Below, one piece after another: positions 44,366-56,461 of a stretch of DNA of 64,000 bases. The translations under genes and the position numbers were made by a program. The notes beneath the pieces are model-generated. The model worked only from the letters and a program-made list of their open reading frames with translations. It made no database searches and was not told the origin of the DNA. Where the stretch lies: assembly GCF_023973825.1 (NCBI RefSeq), contig NC_090127.1:840001-904000 (forward strand). The letters run 5' to 3'. Source of the stretch: Plasmodium brasilianum. Lineage: Eukaryota > Apicomplexa > Aconoidasida > Haemosporida > Plasmodiidae. Numbering within the stretch: the stretch's first letter is position 1; the number at the start of each line of letters is the position of its first letter.

Positions 44366-47300
44366 TTACAAAAAGATGGTTGAGAAGTTTTTCTGCTGAA
44401 CAGATAGACATATGTCCGATTCTCTCTTTTTTTTAAAACTTAAAATATTTTTTAAAAAAGAAAGAAGAGAATCTTCTTTTTCCCAATTCATTTTATTTGG
44501 ATCATTATAGAACTCATGAGGTTTATATGAAGAATCATTATTAACACTGTAGTAATAGACGTTAGAATAATATCTTAAATTATCACATATGTGATTGTTA
44601 AGTAATATTATTTCATAAAAAATATGGTTAGCCATATATAACTCCTTTTTGTTTAAAGTATTCATATTTATTTGGTACTTATCTGGTAAGCAACTTTGTA
44701 AACTAAACAGATTTTTTTCTCTCCTATTTGGTTCATTTCCATCTCTTTCAGTGCTGCTATCCTCAGTTGACATTCTATTAAATTCATCTAGCTTCGTGTT
44801 TGATTTTTCAAGAACCAAAATACAGTCATCTTTATTTTCAATTTTTACATTACTTAAAATTTCATGGCATTTCGTATCCTTCTTCTCTTCTTGTATATAA
44901 CGTACATTTAGCAATTTTGCATTTTGCTCTAACATTTCAATAATTTTATTTTTATCAAAATTTTTCTCCAAATTTTCAAAACAAAAAAAATCGTTTTTAA
45001 ATTCCATGTTCATAAAAACTGGAGCTGAAATAAACATTGCGTCATGTAACTCATTTTTGAAATAATTTAATATATCATACACTACACTTAATATATTTAT
45101 AGATATATTATAAGAGGTTAAACATCCAACACGAAGTAGCTTTTTTAAAAAGGATATAACATAATATAATGGAATCATTCTGTTTTTTATTGATGTATAT
45201 ATTATTTTTAAAAAACTTGTACCATCATAATAAAAACTCACCGGCATAATCAGCTCAAATAACCTCTTATAATAGTCTGTGTACATGTTATCATTTAATT
45301 TTTTCTCCCCATCAAGTTCGTCGCCATGGTTCTGGTATTCACTATTGTCTATATTGCCATCATATCCAAGGCTATGGCACTCGCTTCCATCCATATTGCT
45401 ATCATATCCGAGGCTATGACAATCGCTCCCTTTCATACTGCTATCATATTCGAGACTTTGAAACGCGCTCTTATCAATACTTCTATCGTTGCTACTTCCC
45501 TCAATGCCATCCTCATCTATCGTATGCATATCATCGTCTCCTTTTTTAGAATAATTACCAGATGAAGCATTTCCCTCCTCAATATGCTCAACACAAATTA
45601 ACTCCTTCTCCTCATCATAAGTAATATCATCAAGGACTTTATTGTTTTTCTTTTTTATAATTTTTTCACTTTCCTCATTCCGTAAAATTGTATCACCTAT
45701 TGCATAATGTCTATCAGCTTCTTCCGTACACTGATGCTCTTCCTCATGCTTTATTTCATAGTTTTCATTTCTTTCCCTATCTTCATTTGCTTCCGTTTTT
45801 TCTTTTGTCCTACCCTGACTGTTCACTGTAGAACAATTCCTCTCAGTCAGTAAATTTCCAATATTTAGTTCTGTTAAAATATGAAAAATACCTGGCAGTG
45901 CTGCCAGAGATACATACAAATTTGACGCAGAATAAAATGCATAATTAAAAAAATCGATTAAATAATAAGGGTTATTAGTATAAGGAAATACATATAATGG
46001 AATAAAATGCAATAATTGCAACATCATAGTATATTTATGGTTATAGGTTGTTATAAAATAAAACCAACAATTTGCGTATAACCTAGCATAAATCTTATTA
46101 TCTATATTTATATTTATAAATAAATTATTTTTTCTTTCTTTCATTTGACATTCATTCTTTTCTTTCCTTCTCTTTTGTATAATCATGTCGTCATATTGCT
46201 CTACAACATCCGACATTGTTTCCTCATCGCTGCTGTTACTCCCATTAGTTAAGTTACCACTCCGCAGAAAATTATAATCTCCATCACTGCTATGTTTATT
46301 ACTGCCAATCTTGTCATTGCTACTCTCATTGCTATCTGAGGAAGAAGAATCTGAGGACGAGTGCACAATGGTGTCATCGCTTTCGTAACTACAAAACATT
46401 TTACTCTTCTTATAACTGTTGTTTCCACTTCTGTTACTATTGTAGTTTTGTCCATTTTCCCCCTTTTTTGGATTCTTATATTTTCTTTTTCTCGTCATTC
46501 TTTTATCCTTTTCGTCTAAGAATAAAAACATATCATCAATTTTACCCTTTTTCATAAATGCACTTTTTTTAATATGAAAACTTTGTACCTTTTTATCAGG
46601 TTTAATGGAATTAATTAAAATGCTATAAATGAACGAACTTGTGTTGTCATTATCTACGGTTGTGTCTTCCACCTTTTGCGCTATTCTTTCTGCCTTGGGT
46701 ACCCTTTTCCCTTTCCGACCAAGGATTAAGCCACTGTTATTAGAAATGGCACTACCGCTACTACTACTGCTGCGGCTACTATTTGCACAGTCAATAATTC
46801 CATCACACGTGTTTCCATCTCTTGCATTTTTTCTATCCATACAATAGATTTTAAAAATTGAGAGGAAAAAGTAATTTAAGTCATAATAAAAACATAAGTA
46901 ACTTTTACATATATGTTTTATAGCGCTAATACTCAGATTTTGCATTTTTAGTAAATAGACAGTAATACGCCTAAATAACTTAATGGGGAAACTTTTTTCC
47001 TTTTGCTTTTTTTCTTTTTCATTATATTCTATGCTACTAGTATGTTCTTCTGGTCTTCTTGTACTAACATCGTTATTATTTCTATCTACATTATCAACAC
47101 TGCAATTTGGGATATTATCAATAACACTTTCATATATTTTTGATTCCAACTGTAAACACCCAAATAACAAAGACAAGCTCTTTTTTAAAAACAATTCATC
47201 ATCATGACTTAACAACTGAAACAATAGACTTAGGAATTTTTCAAAGCATTCGTTTAGCCACTTATCATATTTTGTGAACACCTTTTTTTTATTACGTGTT

Positions 47301-47602
47301 TCCAAGATGATAAAGTCCTTTTTGAAAAATTTTTTTAATTTTATGTTGTCCTCATCACAGCTGTTTTGTTCACTCTGATCAGAGCTAGTACCATCATTAC
47401 TATTATTACTATCACTACTACCATTAGCGTCATCGTATATTAATTTTCTTTTCATTCTCTCACTATACAGTAACACAAACAACCTTGTTAAACTATTTAA
47501 AATGCATTTCTTACTTTTTGCATTCTGCAAAACGCTAAACAGAGAACATATCTCATTTATGACTAAAGAGGTAGAAGAAAAACTACATTCATCCTGCTTC
47601 AT
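44366..47602 (-). CDS. Nucleolar complex protein 4-like (NOC4/UTP19, CBF/Mak21 family)
   Basis: A 1078-residue single-exon protein. NOC4 in yeast and humans works with NOP14 in 40S ribosomal subunit assembly in the nucleolus. The evidence is a spaced series of matches to NOC4: YLIDFFNYAFYSASNLYVSLA and LPGIFHILTELNIG (about 545-585), KRLFELIMPVSFYYDG (about 770-785), then NRMIPLYYVISFLKKLLRVG followed by an ILSVVYDILNYF helix, and near the C-terminus ELYMANHIFYEIILLNNHI, the weak equivalent of the SSLWEL..L..HYHP block of the CBF family. The human protein is about half this length; the excess is Lys/Asn/Asp/Ser-rich insertions, including three degenerate YDSSMKGSDCHSLG-type repeats (about 710-757) inside the conserved domain. 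The start ATG at 47602 is the first of the frame. Identification is by pattern, not alignment. Confidence 0.78.
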   Translation of the reverse strand: MKQDECSFSSTSLVINEICSLFSVLQNAKSKKCILNSLTRLFVLLYSERMKRKLIYDDANGSSDSNNSNDGTSSDQSEQNSCDEDNIKLKKFFKKDFIILETRNKKKVFTKYDKWLNECFEKFLSLLFQLLSHDDELFLKKSLSLLFGCLQLESKIYESVIDNIPNCSVDNVDRNNNDVSTRRPEEHTSSIEYNEKEKKQKEKSFPIKLFRRITVYLLKMQNLSISAIKHICKSYLCFYYDLNYFFLSIFKIYCMDRKNARDGNTCDGIIDCANSSRSSSSSGSAISNNSGLILGRKGKRVPKAERIAQKVEDTTVDNDNTSSFIYSILINSIKPDKKVQSFHIKKSAFMKKGKIDDMFLFLDEKDKRMTRKRKYKNPKKGENGQNYNSNRSGNNSYKKSKMFCSYESDDTIVHSSSDSSSSDSNESSNDKIGSNKHSSDGDYNFLRSGNLTNGSNSSDEETMSDVVEQYDDMIIQKRRKEKNECQMKERKNNLFININIDNKIYARLYANCWFYFITTYNHKYTMMLQLLHFIPLYVFPYTNNPYYLIDFFNYAFYSASNLYVSLAALPGIFHILTELNIGNLLTERNCSTVNSQGRTKEKTEANEDRERNENYEIKHEEEHQCTEEADRHYAIGDTILRNEESEKIIKKKNNKVLDDITYDEEKELICVEHIEEGNASSGNYSKKGDDDMHTIDEDGIEGSSNDRSIDKSAFQSLEYDSSMKGSDCHSLGYDSNMDGSECHSLGYDGNIDNSEYQNHGDELDGEKKLNDNMYTDYYKRLFELIMPVSFYYDGTSFLKIIYTSIKNRMIPLYYVISFLKKLLRVGCLTSYNISINILSVVYDILNYFKNELHDAMFISAPVFMNMEFKNDFFCFENLEKNFDKNKIIEMLEQNAKLLNVRYIQEEKKDTKCHEILSNVKIENKDDCILVLEKSNTKLDEFNRMSTEDSSTERDGNEPNRREKNLFSLQSCLPDKYQINMNTLNKKELYMANHIFYEIILLNNHICDNLRYYSNVYYYSVNNDSSYKPHEFYNDPNKMNWEKEDSLLSFLKNILSFKKKRESDICLSVQQKNFSTIFL

Positions 47603-49358
47603 TTTATTAAAAATGTTTAATTATGTGGGGGTAGGGAAAAAAAAAAAAAAATAAATAAATAAATGAACACATTCCCAGGTTAATCAAAATGGTAAATTAT
47701 AAAGAAAAATTACCGCATGTTTTATAATATGCTTCTATATATGCTTTAAAATGTTCCAAATTAGTGATTTCTCTGCTTTTTTTCTTTTCTCTTTTGTTTT
47801 TTTATTTTTTTTTTTTTTTTCGTTTTTTCTGATTTTTTTTTTTTTTCTCCTCTTAATTCTTCCGTTTTGTTTTAACCAGATAACATTTTTTTTTCTTTTT
47901 TAAAAGGCATAACGCGAAATTATATTTCTTCAGATTACTATTTATGTTATATAGAAGTATGTATATAAACAATGTAAATATGCATATATGCACATATGAA
48001 TATGTAGATATATATATATATATATATATATATTGAATGTAAAATAATTCACCAAAATAAGTTACATGAAAATAAAAAATCGTCTTTACCATGTTATTCT
48101 TTTAAATAGGAATGTATTTCGTGGTTACAAAGGAAATGCACCAGGAAATAAGAAAATGAAAAAAAGGAAAAAAATATGTAAGAAGAGCAAAACAAAGTTA
48201 GCATAACGGAAAAGTCGAATATCTATACTTCTGTAAAATATTTAAAATGATGTTCTCATTTGAACATAATTATTTGTTTTAAAAATGTACTCTTAAAAAT
48301 TTTTCGCACAATATCACTTGTATAATTTTTTTCTTTTTTCTTCTTTTCTTTTATCTTATTTCATCTTTCTTCTTTCTTCTTCTTTTTTTTTTTTATTTAT
48401 TCATTTACATAACAGTTTTGTAGAACAAAGTTTAGTAATACTAAGGGAAATAAATTAGGAATGTAAAAGCAAACATGCGAAATGTAGGAGCGTAAGAAAT
48501 GTTAGAAAAACGTTAAAGTAACAATTTTCTGTATTCGAATCTATCTTTTGAAATGTTAAAATATTTTGAATAGTTGCAACTGTCCTTTAACCTTTCTACT
48601 TCGTTCTTTTTTGTTATATATTTATGAATTAAAATTTTTTAAATAATGTTTTTGTCTTCCAAATAGTTGTATCAAGAAAAAAAAAAAAAAAAATTCAGCA
48701 GATTTTTATGATTAAAATGTAGTTTTAAAAAAAAAAGAGAAATGAGCACGTTACGTAAATACATATATACGTATATATACATGTATATATCTATACATGT
48801 ATGTACATACCTTATGACAAAGAGATGACATATATTAAAAGGGTATAACATATAGTTTTATATGGATCCTTTAAAAATACATAAACACTTACATACATGC
48901 GCGTATGTATATATATAATATATATGTGCATGTAAATGGGCATAATTAAAAGTAAATTTTACAACTGTCCATAACAAATAAATAATTAACCAATTAAATG
49001 AGATATCATGGTAAAATACATATAAAAGCCGAAAACATATAACAACACACATAAACTCCAAGAAAGCTAGTGTATTAAAATGTACTAAAAAAAAAAAAAT
49101 CCTAAATTTTACGAAAAAAAATAAGATACAACATAACAAAACAAAACGTAGCACAACTATACGTTGCATAACCGAACATAGCACAACAATACAGAAGAGC
49201 AAGCATTTAAATACAAGTAGAAACATTAAACTAATTTAAAATTTTATTTTTAGTCAATGTATTCATTCACATTTTAGCTGTCGCCCACAAGGTAATCATA
49301 TATGTGCATTAAATAAAGAGTAAAACAAAACGACAAAAAAAAACCAAAAAAAAAAAAA

Positions 49359-49393
<35 letters not shown>

Positions 49394-49635
49394 AAAAAAA
49401 AAACCAAAAAAAAAACCAAAAAAAAACAAAAAAAAACAAAAAAAAACAATAAGTAAAATTATTTTTAATTTATTTTATATAAAGAAGATAACCTTAACAA
49501 TATAACGTTTTTTTTAAAACATATGTAAATTCACATATAAGTAATACACATTTTGCATATATATATATATACTTATATATAGGGGAGTATGTGCAAAAGA
49601 CCCAAATTCTGTAAATACATTTTTGAATGTTCTTC
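47603..49635. other. Intergenic region between two minus-strand genes
   Basis: Upstream region of the NOC4-like gene. Holds poly(T) tracts, a (TA)n run (48009-48031) and, at 49338-49448, an A-rich array broken by CC or C. Reverse-strand frames at 47853-48092 and 48858-49226 are hydrophobic readings of A/T repeats and are not called. Confidence 0.7.
49338..49448. repeat. Poly(A) array punctuated by C/CC
   Basis: Runs of seven to about thirty A residues separated by single C or CC dinucleotides with a fairly regular spacing (ccaaaaaaaaa units then caaaaaaa units). It looks like a slippage-derived homopolymer array. Confidence 0.85.
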
Positions 49636-50208
49636 CTACACCTTTAACAAAAACTCGTTCTCGTCACCCATTAATTTTCCTGAATTTAATTTTTTTTTGC
49701 TCTTAATATGGTCATGTGAGTGCCTCAAATCATCTAAACACACCTTGGCATCTAACTGAGCTAAGTAATCTCCAATAGTCCACATAAAACAAAAAGAAAA
49801 AAATATTAACAAGTAAACTGAAGAACAAAAAATTAGTCCTACCTTTTTATCTTGTACTATATACTGTAAGAATTTAGAAGCTTGATGAATAGTAACAATA
49901 TGAGGGTAATTTAAAATATCTATTAACAGAAATGTTATTAACATGGTCATAATAATGTTATTCACAATTAATAGAATTATTGTAGATCTTATTGACACAG
50001 CATGTTCTTTTATTACCCCGTAGCACCCAACTAAACATATTATAATGATTACTATGCCATAAAATACTGACAGTACTAGTAAATTATAAGTATTCCTTTG
50101 TTTACACTCAATGAACCCAAAAACTATGACTAAGAATGAGTAAATCAACGGTACTAGGTACAAAATAAATGCTGCCACTCTCGTAGATACACATTTTAAA
50201 GAGCTCAT
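49636..50208 (-). CDS. Four-pass membrane protein with tetraspanin-like topology
   Basis: A 190-residue protein with four predicted membrane helices: about 10-31, 42-64, 76-99 and 123-146. Helix 2 ends in LVGCYGVIKEH, which resembles the GCCGA.KE junction between helices 2 and 3 of tetraspanins; the 1-2 loop is short and holds one Cys. The region between helices 3 and 4 is only about 24 residues and lacks a CCG motif, so it would be an atypical or reduced tetraspanin, or an unrelated four-helix protein. The C-terminal tail (about 147-190) is cytosolic-looking, charged, with a His-rich HSHDHIKSKKK segment. No signal peptide apart from helix 1. The function is unknown; a role in membranes of the cell surface or secretory organelles is possible. 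A 26-bp minisatellite begins about 75 bp upstream. Confidence 0.82.
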   Translation of the reverse strand: MSSLKCVSTRVAAFILYLVPLIYSFLVIVFGFIECKQRNTYNLLVLSVFYGIVIIIICLVGCYGVIKEHAVSIRSTIILLIVNNIIMTMLITFLLIDILNYPHIVTIHQASKFLQYIVQDKKVGLIFCSSVYLLIFFSFCFMWTIGDYLAQLDAKVCLDDLRHSHDHIKSKKKLNSGKLMGDENEFLLKV

Positions 50209-51361
50209 TTTCTAAAATGAACAAACATTAAATTTGTATGTATATATATGTGTGTATGGGTGTTGGGGAGGTATAGGTAAATATGAGGATTTACGAATAT
50301 GTATTGGTGCATATATGTATGAATATGAATTAGTGCACTTATTTATGAATATGTATTGGCACATTAATTTATGAATATGTATTGGCACATTAATTTATGA
50401 ATATGTACTGGTGCATGTATTTATGAATATGTACTGGTGCATGTATTTATGAATATGTACTGGTGCATGTATTTATGAATATGTACTGGTGCATGTATTT
50501 ATGAATATTTATATAGGGGTATATATATTTGTACACTCATCCCTGCCCACATTCACGCATATATTTGCATTTACACTGTGTAGAATTTTAGTATTCCTAT
50601 GCACGTAAGGAATATTTTATAATAGCAGTTTTGTTACAATTAAGTAAATTCAAAAAGACAAAATAGGAGGTAATTCCTACTCTAGTATAAATCCATATAC
50701 ATATATATTTTCAATTAACGCACAAATTTATTAACATAATAAAATTTCTAAAGTGCCAAGCATAAAAAGGTGCATTTAAAATTTATGATCACAAATTCAC
50801 AGTGAAGAACTATTAAAACAATGAAGCGTTAAAACGTTAAAGATTAAAACACAAAATTCGTTAATTTGTTAGAAGCAAAAACTTTAAATTAATTTTATTT
50901 TATCTTTTTTTTTTTTTTTTTCTCTCCAGTAAAACTATATTATTTTGTTTTTTCATATAAAAAAAGAAAAAAAAAAAAAAAAGACAGGTATACATATAGT
51001 TATATGTATAGGCAGTATAAGAGGACTTTTGAAAAATTAACATATATATATATATATATTTATACGTGTGTGTAAGCATGCAAATTTGCTTGTAGGTATA
51101 AGCTGAAAATGAAAAAAACTCCCTTTCAACTTTATAATAATGTTTACAGTAGTTACATGTAGGTAATAGAACTTCTTACATTTGTAACATGAGTTGCATT
51201 GTGGGTGGTATAGTACCCTTGTTTCTTTTTCTTTTTTTTTAAAAAAAAATATAAACTTTGCACATTACAATGTTTATACAATAAGGGCAATTTGTGAATA
51301 TTTATCAGTTTAATTTGTGCATTCATGAATAAATTTATGCATTGTGTACGTATGTATATAC

Positions 51362-51395
<34 letters not shown>

Positions 51396-52192
51396 GCATA
51401 TATAACAACTCATTAACAGTAAATACAAAATGAGTGGCACTTTTTAACTATGCACAATATTTACAGAACAAGTAAAAAAACAGTAATTATTGTAGACATG
51501 TTGCGTGCACTAATAATGTCACTCATGTAAATGCACAAATAATATTTAAATTCTTACACGCCCTTGCAATATAACATATTTATCACAAGTATTTGTAGTT
51601 ATGTAGCAAACAATTTAATGCTGTGACAAGGAAAATATGCAAGAGGCATGTGGAACAACTTGGCATTATTCTTTTCAACAAAACGCACAAGCGATTTGGT
51701 TATACTTTTTTGAAATTTTTGCAATTTATTAAATGTTATAATTTACTAAACACAGTTCATGTACTACTACAATTTATTAATTCTTATCGTTAAAAATATT
51801 CACTTTTTACTTTTGCTTTTTCAGTTTTTTTCCTTATTTTTCATTCTATTCAAATACCTATCAGTCAAACTTTTTAGATCCTTTGTCCAAGTGTTTATAT
51901 TTTTCAGTCATTTCTTTAGGGATATATAAATGTACGTATCATTAATTTTTTGTCGTATTAAATCAAAACATTTCATTGTTTGTTGTAAATGTAAATTATT
52001 CAAATATAATAAACGAATTTATAATTTCAAAAATGGTGAGTAACTTTTAATATATATTATTGTAAAAACTTACACTATAAAAATGTTGAACTTTTCAGAA
52101 AAAAAATTAAAAAGTAAAATAATGGTTATACAATTTTAAATGATGAAAAGACTTACTCAATATGAAAATACAAAATTGTTTCACAAAAATGT

Positions 52193-52223
<31 letters not shown>

Positions 52224-52958
52224 CTTCAAGTTGTATTATATTCCATTATTTCGTAAATTTACAACTGTAAAATTTTATTTTTTCTAGCCTGGCAAAATAA
52301 CGTGCGCGGAAAGTGCACCATGTTTCGTATTTTTTGAGGGGACATTCCGCGTATTACACATTGACATATACATATATACAAGTACACATATGCAGATATA
52401 TGTTCTTTGCACATGCGCGAATTTGTTCGCCTTTTTCGTCTAAAAAGTTGTCCTTACAACTGTTTTTACCTTCAGCTATTATACAGTTATTATGTTAAAG
52501 CTTTTGCGTTAATTTAAAAGAAAAAAAAAAAAAAATATAAAAAAAAAAAGTAAAAAAAAAGAAGCAAAAAAAACGTAAAAAAAAATTTTTATAATGGACA
52601 TTAAAAAGGTGCATAAAAAAAAAAAAAAATACACAAAAAAAAATTTCCTTTAATAACCATATATATGTAAATGTTCATAAATACCAATGTTCCCTTCATC
52701 CACTTTATGTATTTTCCTTTTTTGCAAATCAAATTTAAAAAAAAAAAAAAAAAAATACCAAATATTTTAATATGAACAACATAGTATAAAGAACTGTATT
52801 GAACATTAATCTGTTTCTTTTTTCTTTCTCTTCTTTCTTTTCTTTTTTTTTTTTTATTCCATCTCCTTTTTGCAACATAATAATTTGTTTACGTTTAATT
52901 ACGCGCTCCGAAATATATGCTTCTAATTTATAGGCACAAAAAAAATTCCTAGCTAACT
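50209..52958. other. Intergenic region upstream of the tetraspan gene
   Basis: Contains a 26-bp minisatellite (about 50282-50515), poly(A)/poly(T) and (TA)n runs, and near its right end a GC-elevated island (52288-52450) preceded by an ATG|GTGAGT donor-like site at 52033 (see findings). No gene is certain. Confidence 0.6.
50282..50515. repeat. 26-bp tandem minisatellite, about 9 copies
   Basis: The unit atatgtactggtgcatgtatttatga repeats with 26-bp spacing; the four right-hand copies are nearly identical, while left-hand copies carry variants such as ttggcacatta. It lies in the promoter or 5' UTR of the tetraspan gene. Confidence 0.9.
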
Positions 52959-55225
<2,267 letters not shown>

Positions 55226-56461
55226 ATGAAAAATTTTGCTAACTCCTTGTTAACTGCTTTATTCTTATTCATCCTTGAAATAATAATTGTTGAAAACTTA
55301 AAATATAAACCGCTTAATTATATAAAAAATCACAGTCATTATGCATATATGATTAAGGGCATTACTAAAAGCAGACACACAAATAATAATACCTACGCTT
55401 CTTCAAATATAACTAATTATACTGATAGTAACAATAATGCTACTAATAATAAAGTTACTACTTTATTGTTAAAAGAAAACTCATACCAAGAAGCGTACAC
55501 ACTAATTTCTAACGAATTAGAATTATTAAAAAAAGAAAATGACGATAATATAGATCACATTAATACTTTTACAGGTTTTTTAAAAAAATATTATGAAGAA
55601 ATTAAAAAATATAAGTCTTGTTCACCACAGACATTCTTAAATATGTTTTTAATGTATATTGACACATTTAAAAAATATCGATATTATTCTTTCCCTAATA
55701 TACATAGGTATGATGAGAATTTATATGAATGGTCATTAGAGTTTTGGTCCCATTTAATTGATAAAAAAAATTCGAAATTTTTTGGTACTCCAAATATTAA
55801 CAAAACAAAAAAGTGGATAGATGAAGGACATAATGTTATTATATTTAGTAATCATCATATAGAAGCTGATGCAAATATAATTAAATATTATTTTCATATG
55901 AACAATGCACAAAATATTTCGAGAAATATTATATTTGTTGGTGGTCATAAGATAAGGGCAGATCCTTTATCAAGACCATTTAGTGTTACAGCTAATCTCC
56001 TTTCCATCTTTTCAAAAAAATATATAGAAAACCCACCACATTTAAGAGAAGAAAAAATTTTGTTCAATCACAAATCTCTGAATACTTTAAAAAATTTATT
56101 AAGTGAAGGAAAACAAATTATTTGGTTAACACCCAGTGGAGGCAGAGACAGAAAGGGTCCAGATGGAAATATTAACATTTCTCCTTTTGATCCGAAAATA
56201 ATACAGTCATTTCATGTCATTGCAAAAAGGTCAAAAGTAAAGACACATTTTGTAGGATTAGCTTTAAACACTTATAATATATGTCCACCGCCTAACACAA
56301 TCGATGTTGATGAAATTGAAAAGCAGAGATCTTGTTCTTATTCACCAATAGGTTTAAATTTAGGAGAAGATGTGTTTGATGTATATCCGTCCATGGATGA
56401 AAAGGAAATAACATCATGTCTTTACAACTACGTTAATCAGTTATACGAGCAGATACGCTAA
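55226..56461 (+). CDS. Apicoplast glycerol-3-phosphate acyltransferase
   Basis: A 411-residue enzyme that acylates glycerol 3-phosphate at sn-1, the first step of phosphatidic acid synthesis from fatty acids in the apicoplast. It resembles the soluble plastid GPAT family. The acyltransferase box is NHHIEAD (His210-x4-Asp215; plants have NHQTEAD). Further blocks are FVGGHKIRADPLSRPFS and WLTPSGGRDRKGPDG, and an ICPPP segment near the C-terminus. The N-terminus MKNFANSLLTALFLFILEIIIV is a signal peptide, followed by an Asn/Thr-rich transit region (to about 95). I use the ATG at 55226, not the in-frame ATG at 55070, because the upstream extension is a poly-Phe reading of a T run and would bury the signal peptide. 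Syntenic, from memory, with PF3D7_1318200. Its head-to-head neighbour ferredoxin serves the same organelle. Confidence 0.94.
   Translation: MKNFANSLLTALFLFILEIIIVENLKYKPLNYIKNHSHYAYMIKGITKSRHTNNNTYASSNITNYTDSNNNATNNKVTTLLLKENSYQEAYTLISNELELLKKENDDNIDHINTFTGFLKKYYEEIKKYKSCSPQTFLNMFLMYIDTFKKYRYYSFPNIHRYDENLYEWSLEFWSHLIDKKNSKFFGTPNINKTKKWIDEGHNVIIFSNHHIEADANIIKYYFHMNNAQNISRNIIFVGGHKIRADPLSRPFSVTANLLSIFSKKYIENPPHLREEKILFNHKSLNTLKNLLSEGKQIIWLTPSGGRDRKGPDGNINISPFDPKIIQSFHVIAKRSKVKTHFVGLALNTYNICPPPNTIDVDEIEKQRSCSYSPIGLNLGEDVFDVYPSMDEKEITSCLYNYVNQLYEQIR

Noticed and set aside
48858..49226. 122-codon minus-strand multi-helix-like frame
   Set aside because: Hydrophobicity comes from the T-rich strand; it contains repeated cacaac/atacgt-type sequence and ends in TA repeats; no conserved-looking loops.
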